DNA of 64,000 nucleotides. It comes from JAJECS01 sp965262745 (GTDB lineage: Bacteria; Chloroflexota; UBA11872). The notes under the pieces are model-generated. The model was not told the DNA's origin. It searched no databases and worked only from the letters and a program-made list of their open reading frames with translations. Below are positions 62,275-64,000 of this stretch, one piece after another. The DNA lies in contig OZ253558.1 of the NCBI GenBank assembly GCA_965262745.1, forward strand, positions 2,108,001 through 2,172,000, in the 5' to 3' direction. The first letter of the stretch is position 1. Every line of letters begins with the position of its first letter. A program made the translations under genes and the position numbers.

Positions 62275-63432
62275 ATGAAGCTCGCACCAACGCTGCTCTT
62301 GCTGGTGATGGCCGTGTCCACAGGCTGCGCAGACACCAACGGCGACGCCCCAGCACCGACACCAGAGGCGGTCGCCGCCGATGCCACACCGACCGCAATC
62401 GCCACGACCACGGCTGCCGTCACGCTTACGGCAGTCCCCGACGTCGTGCGCGTCGACTTTCCCGCTTGGGTTGACGCCTCCCCGCAAATGGCGGCGGAAA
62501 TAGCCACCGCCGACGTGATTGTCCAAGCCAGCCTCAGTTCCCTTGAATCCATGACAAAGAAGCACCAAAACTATGGCTATGTGGCCGAGGTGATCTACAG
62601 GTTCGAGACGAGGCAGTATCTAAAAGGACACGGCGCCGACGAGCTTGAGGTCCGTACAGACAGCGGGCCCAAGTACGAGGGTTTCCCGGATTCGCTTGGC
62701 GAGAGAACCGAGAGCGAGGCGAACCAGCTTGCGGAGCAAATGCTGGGCTACAGCAGAGCCCTAGTCCGCAGTAAGCAGGACGCGATACTCCTTTTGTATC
62801 GACGGCAGGTGACGGATGATCTCAACTTTACAAGCTTCGAAGGCGACTACGAGCGATATCCAGCGCTTGGAGTGACATGGCTGTATGCGGACAGTGAGGC
62901 ACTGTACCGGCATTCGTTCACTGGCGAACAATCGGACGCGATCTCGCTCGCCGATCTCAAGACACGCGTCGAGGTCCTACAGCCACTGACAGAAGGAGTG
63001 TATGGAGAGTGCGTTATCGGCGCGCTACGTCGCAGGGATCGGGTGAGGAGCCAGATCCTCGGCACGTACCGCGAGATGGGCATAGCCGGCTGGCGACAAC
63101 CGGAGCCCTTCCCCAGGGAAGAGGTCGCGATGGACTCACCAGCGTCGCAGGGCGCCACGGTATTCGAAGTCCGCGGACCGCCCTATAGGTTGCCCGTGTT
63201 CAGCGACTATTGGCTGGACGGCAATGATAAAGACCTATTTGTTGATGATAGCGTGACTGATGCGGAATACACCTACGAATCCATAAAGGTGGCCACAACG
63301 CTTTCACAGGGAATATACAGTGTCTACTACAGCACATACCACCAATCCTTACCCTGTGATAGACATCACGATGTGCGGGCTTGGCGGAAAACGAATACGA
63401 CAGAATGGGTGGTTAGCGTTAAGGGCCGCTAG
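62275..63432 (+). CDS. Hypothetical lipoprotein
   Basis: A 385-residue exported protein with a lipoprotein signal: KLAPTLLLLVMAVSTGC, Cys at residue 18. A Pro/Ala/Thr-rich linker (about 24-55) precedes a domain of about 320 residues I do not recognise. It begins ADVIVQASLSSLESMT with a strand pattern reminiscent of oligonucleotide-binding or copper-amine secretion proteins, but nothing decisive. Two C-terminal cysteines could be bridged. It is probably anchored on the outer face of the membrane. Composition is somewhat less GC-rich than the neighbours. Confidence 0.75.
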   Translation: MKLAPTLLLLVMAVSTGCADTNGDAPAPTPEAVAADATPTAIATTTAAVTLTAVPDVVRVDFPAWVDASPQMAAEIATADVIVQASLSSLESMTKKHQNYGYVAEVIYRFETRQYLKGHGADELEVRTDSGPKYEGFPDSLGERTESEANQLAEQMLGYSRALVRSKQDAILLLYRRQVTDDLNFTSFEGDYERYPALGVTWLYADSEALYRHSFTGEQSDAISLADLKTRVEVLQPLTEGVYGECVIGALRRRDRVRSQILGTYREMGIAGWRQPEPFPREEVAMDSPASQGATVFEVRGPPYRLPVFSDYWLDGNDKDLFVDDSVTDAEYTYESIKVATTLSQGIYSVYYSTYHQSLPCDRHHDVRAWRKTNTTEWVVSVKGR

Positions 63433-63678
63433 CGGCTTGCTTGTGGCGTGCTCCGACCGCCTGCCCGGCGCGTCGGCACAGGCGCGGCTGATCTCTCCGC
63501 GCTGAACCCGTGCCGCTCCGCTGCCGGCGACGGGGTAGCGGGCCCTGAATCATGAGGGCCTGCCTACGTTCGGAAGCTTGAAAGGGCCGGGTGACGCCGC
63601 CGGCCGCTGGCTTGCCCATCCCGACCCCAGGTGCGTCACAATCGGGCCAGTGAATCCCTTTCGAAACGGAGCGCGCTC
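63433..63678. other. Intergenic region before the aldolase gene
   Basis: 246 bases with no gene. A ribosome-binding site ggag at 63667-63670 serves the aldolase. A short palindrome ggccct...agggcc lies near 63542-63561. Nothing else stands out. Confidence 0.35.
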
Positions 63679-64000
63679 GTGAATCTACCGAATCCGGTCT
63701 TGGCTAAGCTGCGCCGAGGCGAAGTGTCCATAGGCTCGTGGCTCAACCTGGCGTCGCCCCTGGCCGCCGAGGTGATGGCGGTTGGCGGTTGCGAGTGGCT
63801 GGTGATCGACGCCGAGCATGCGCCGTGGGACCTGGGGCTGATCACGGAGGGCATCCGCGCGATCGAGTCGCAGGGGTGCGTGCCGCTGGTGCGGCCCTGG
63901 ACCAACGATCCGGCGTGGTTTGGGCAGATTCTGGACGCCGGCGCCATGGGGCTGGTGGTCCCGCACGTGAGCACGGTCGAACAGGCCGAAGCCATCGCCG
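63679..64000 (+). CDS. HpcH/HpaI aldolase family protein, N-terminal part (partial)
   Basis: The gene starts with GTG at 63679 and runs off the window. The 107 visible residues begin MNLPNPVLAKLRRGEVSIGSW. They contain the metal/enolate motif WLVIDAEHAPWD, VPLVRPWTNDPAWFGQILDAGAMGLVVPHV and TVEQAEAIA, all typical of the HpcH/HpaI class II aldolases (2-keto-3-deoxy acid aldolases, citrate lyase-like). They cleave 2-keto-4-hydroxy acids to pyruvate and an aldehyde. The substrate cannot be seen. Confidence 0.88.
   Translation, partial: MNLPNPVLAKLRRGEVSIGSWLNLASPLAAEVMAVGGCEWLVIDAEHAPWDLGLITEGIRAIESQGCVPLVRPWTNDPAWFGQILDAGAMGLVVPHVSTVEQAEAIA

Overview
This is a 64 kb window from a high-GC, gene-dense bacterial chromosome. 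Starts are a mix of ATG, GTG and TTG, and same-strand neighbours often overlap by 1-4 bases. The gene set (glycine-rich RRM protein, DUF3179 and DUF3500 proteins, two gamma-glutamyltransferase paralogues, an M32 carboxypeptidase, SelA-like PLP enzyme, PRPP synthetase, CtaA/CtaB) fits an uncultured Chloroflexota lineage best. That is an inference from gene style, because no rRNA or other marker settles it. I found no rRNA, no tRNA, no CRISPR array and no prophage.

Region by region. 1-4.2 kb: 3' end of an aspartate ammonia-lyase, a glycine-rich RNA-binding protein with a hairpin terminator, a SelA-like PLP enzyme and a gamma-glutamyltransferase. 4.2-8.8 kb (minus): riboflavin operon ribD-ribE-ribBA-ribH, with a DUF3500 gene coupled to its end. 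The RibB half of RibBA looks catalytically dead. 8.9-10.3 kb: HAD phosphatase and coaE. 10.2-16.4 kb (minus): amidohydrolase, Rieske ferredoxin, CinA/adenylyltransferase fusion, GNAT, hom and thrC, most closely packed. 16.7-27.4 kb (minus): an Excalibur lipoprotein, M32 carboxypeptidase, SurE, two ABC half-transporters, thrS with a possible attenuator leader, and obg. 27.5-38.3 kb: PIG-L-like protein, DinG-like helicase, SIMPL protein, a low-GC BRCT protein, FmdB zinc ribbon, apt, a Nth-like glycosylase, Mrp ATPase, gpsA, a structured-RNA candidate, RidA, and an XRE-ImmA/MazF-like pair. 38.3-39.4 kb: zinc alcohol dehydrogenase.

39.5-42.8 kb is a small island. A 761-residue P-loop, GTPase-like protein with an integrase-arm-like N-terminus lies between two decayed IS5-type transposase fragments in direct orientation. 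42.9-50.8 kb returns to housekeeping genes: recA, a universal stress protein, PRPP synthetase, a second gamma-glutamyltransferase, a NifU-like scaffold, a DUF3179 lipoprotein, a CoxII-like membrane hairpin, ctaA and ctaB. 51-52.3 kb encodes an MFS transporter.

53-59.2 kb is the second accessory block. It is a two-gene operon of a 1085-residue GHKL (sacsin/Hsp90-like) ATPase with a C-terminal HNH-like zinc motif, followed by a 996-residue SNF2/RapA-type helicase. The composition is less GC-rich than the flanks. This looks like an anti-phage defence module that I cannot assign to a named system. 59.5-64 kb holds an ABC transporter, a peroxiredoxin, the orphan C-terminus of a second ABC transporter, a lipoprotein, and the start of an HpcH/HpaI-type aldolase.

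The best candidates for something new are the GHKL-HNH + SNF2 operon, the IS-flanked P-loop protein, the XRE-ImmA + MazF pair with its operator-like palindrome, and the thrS leader.
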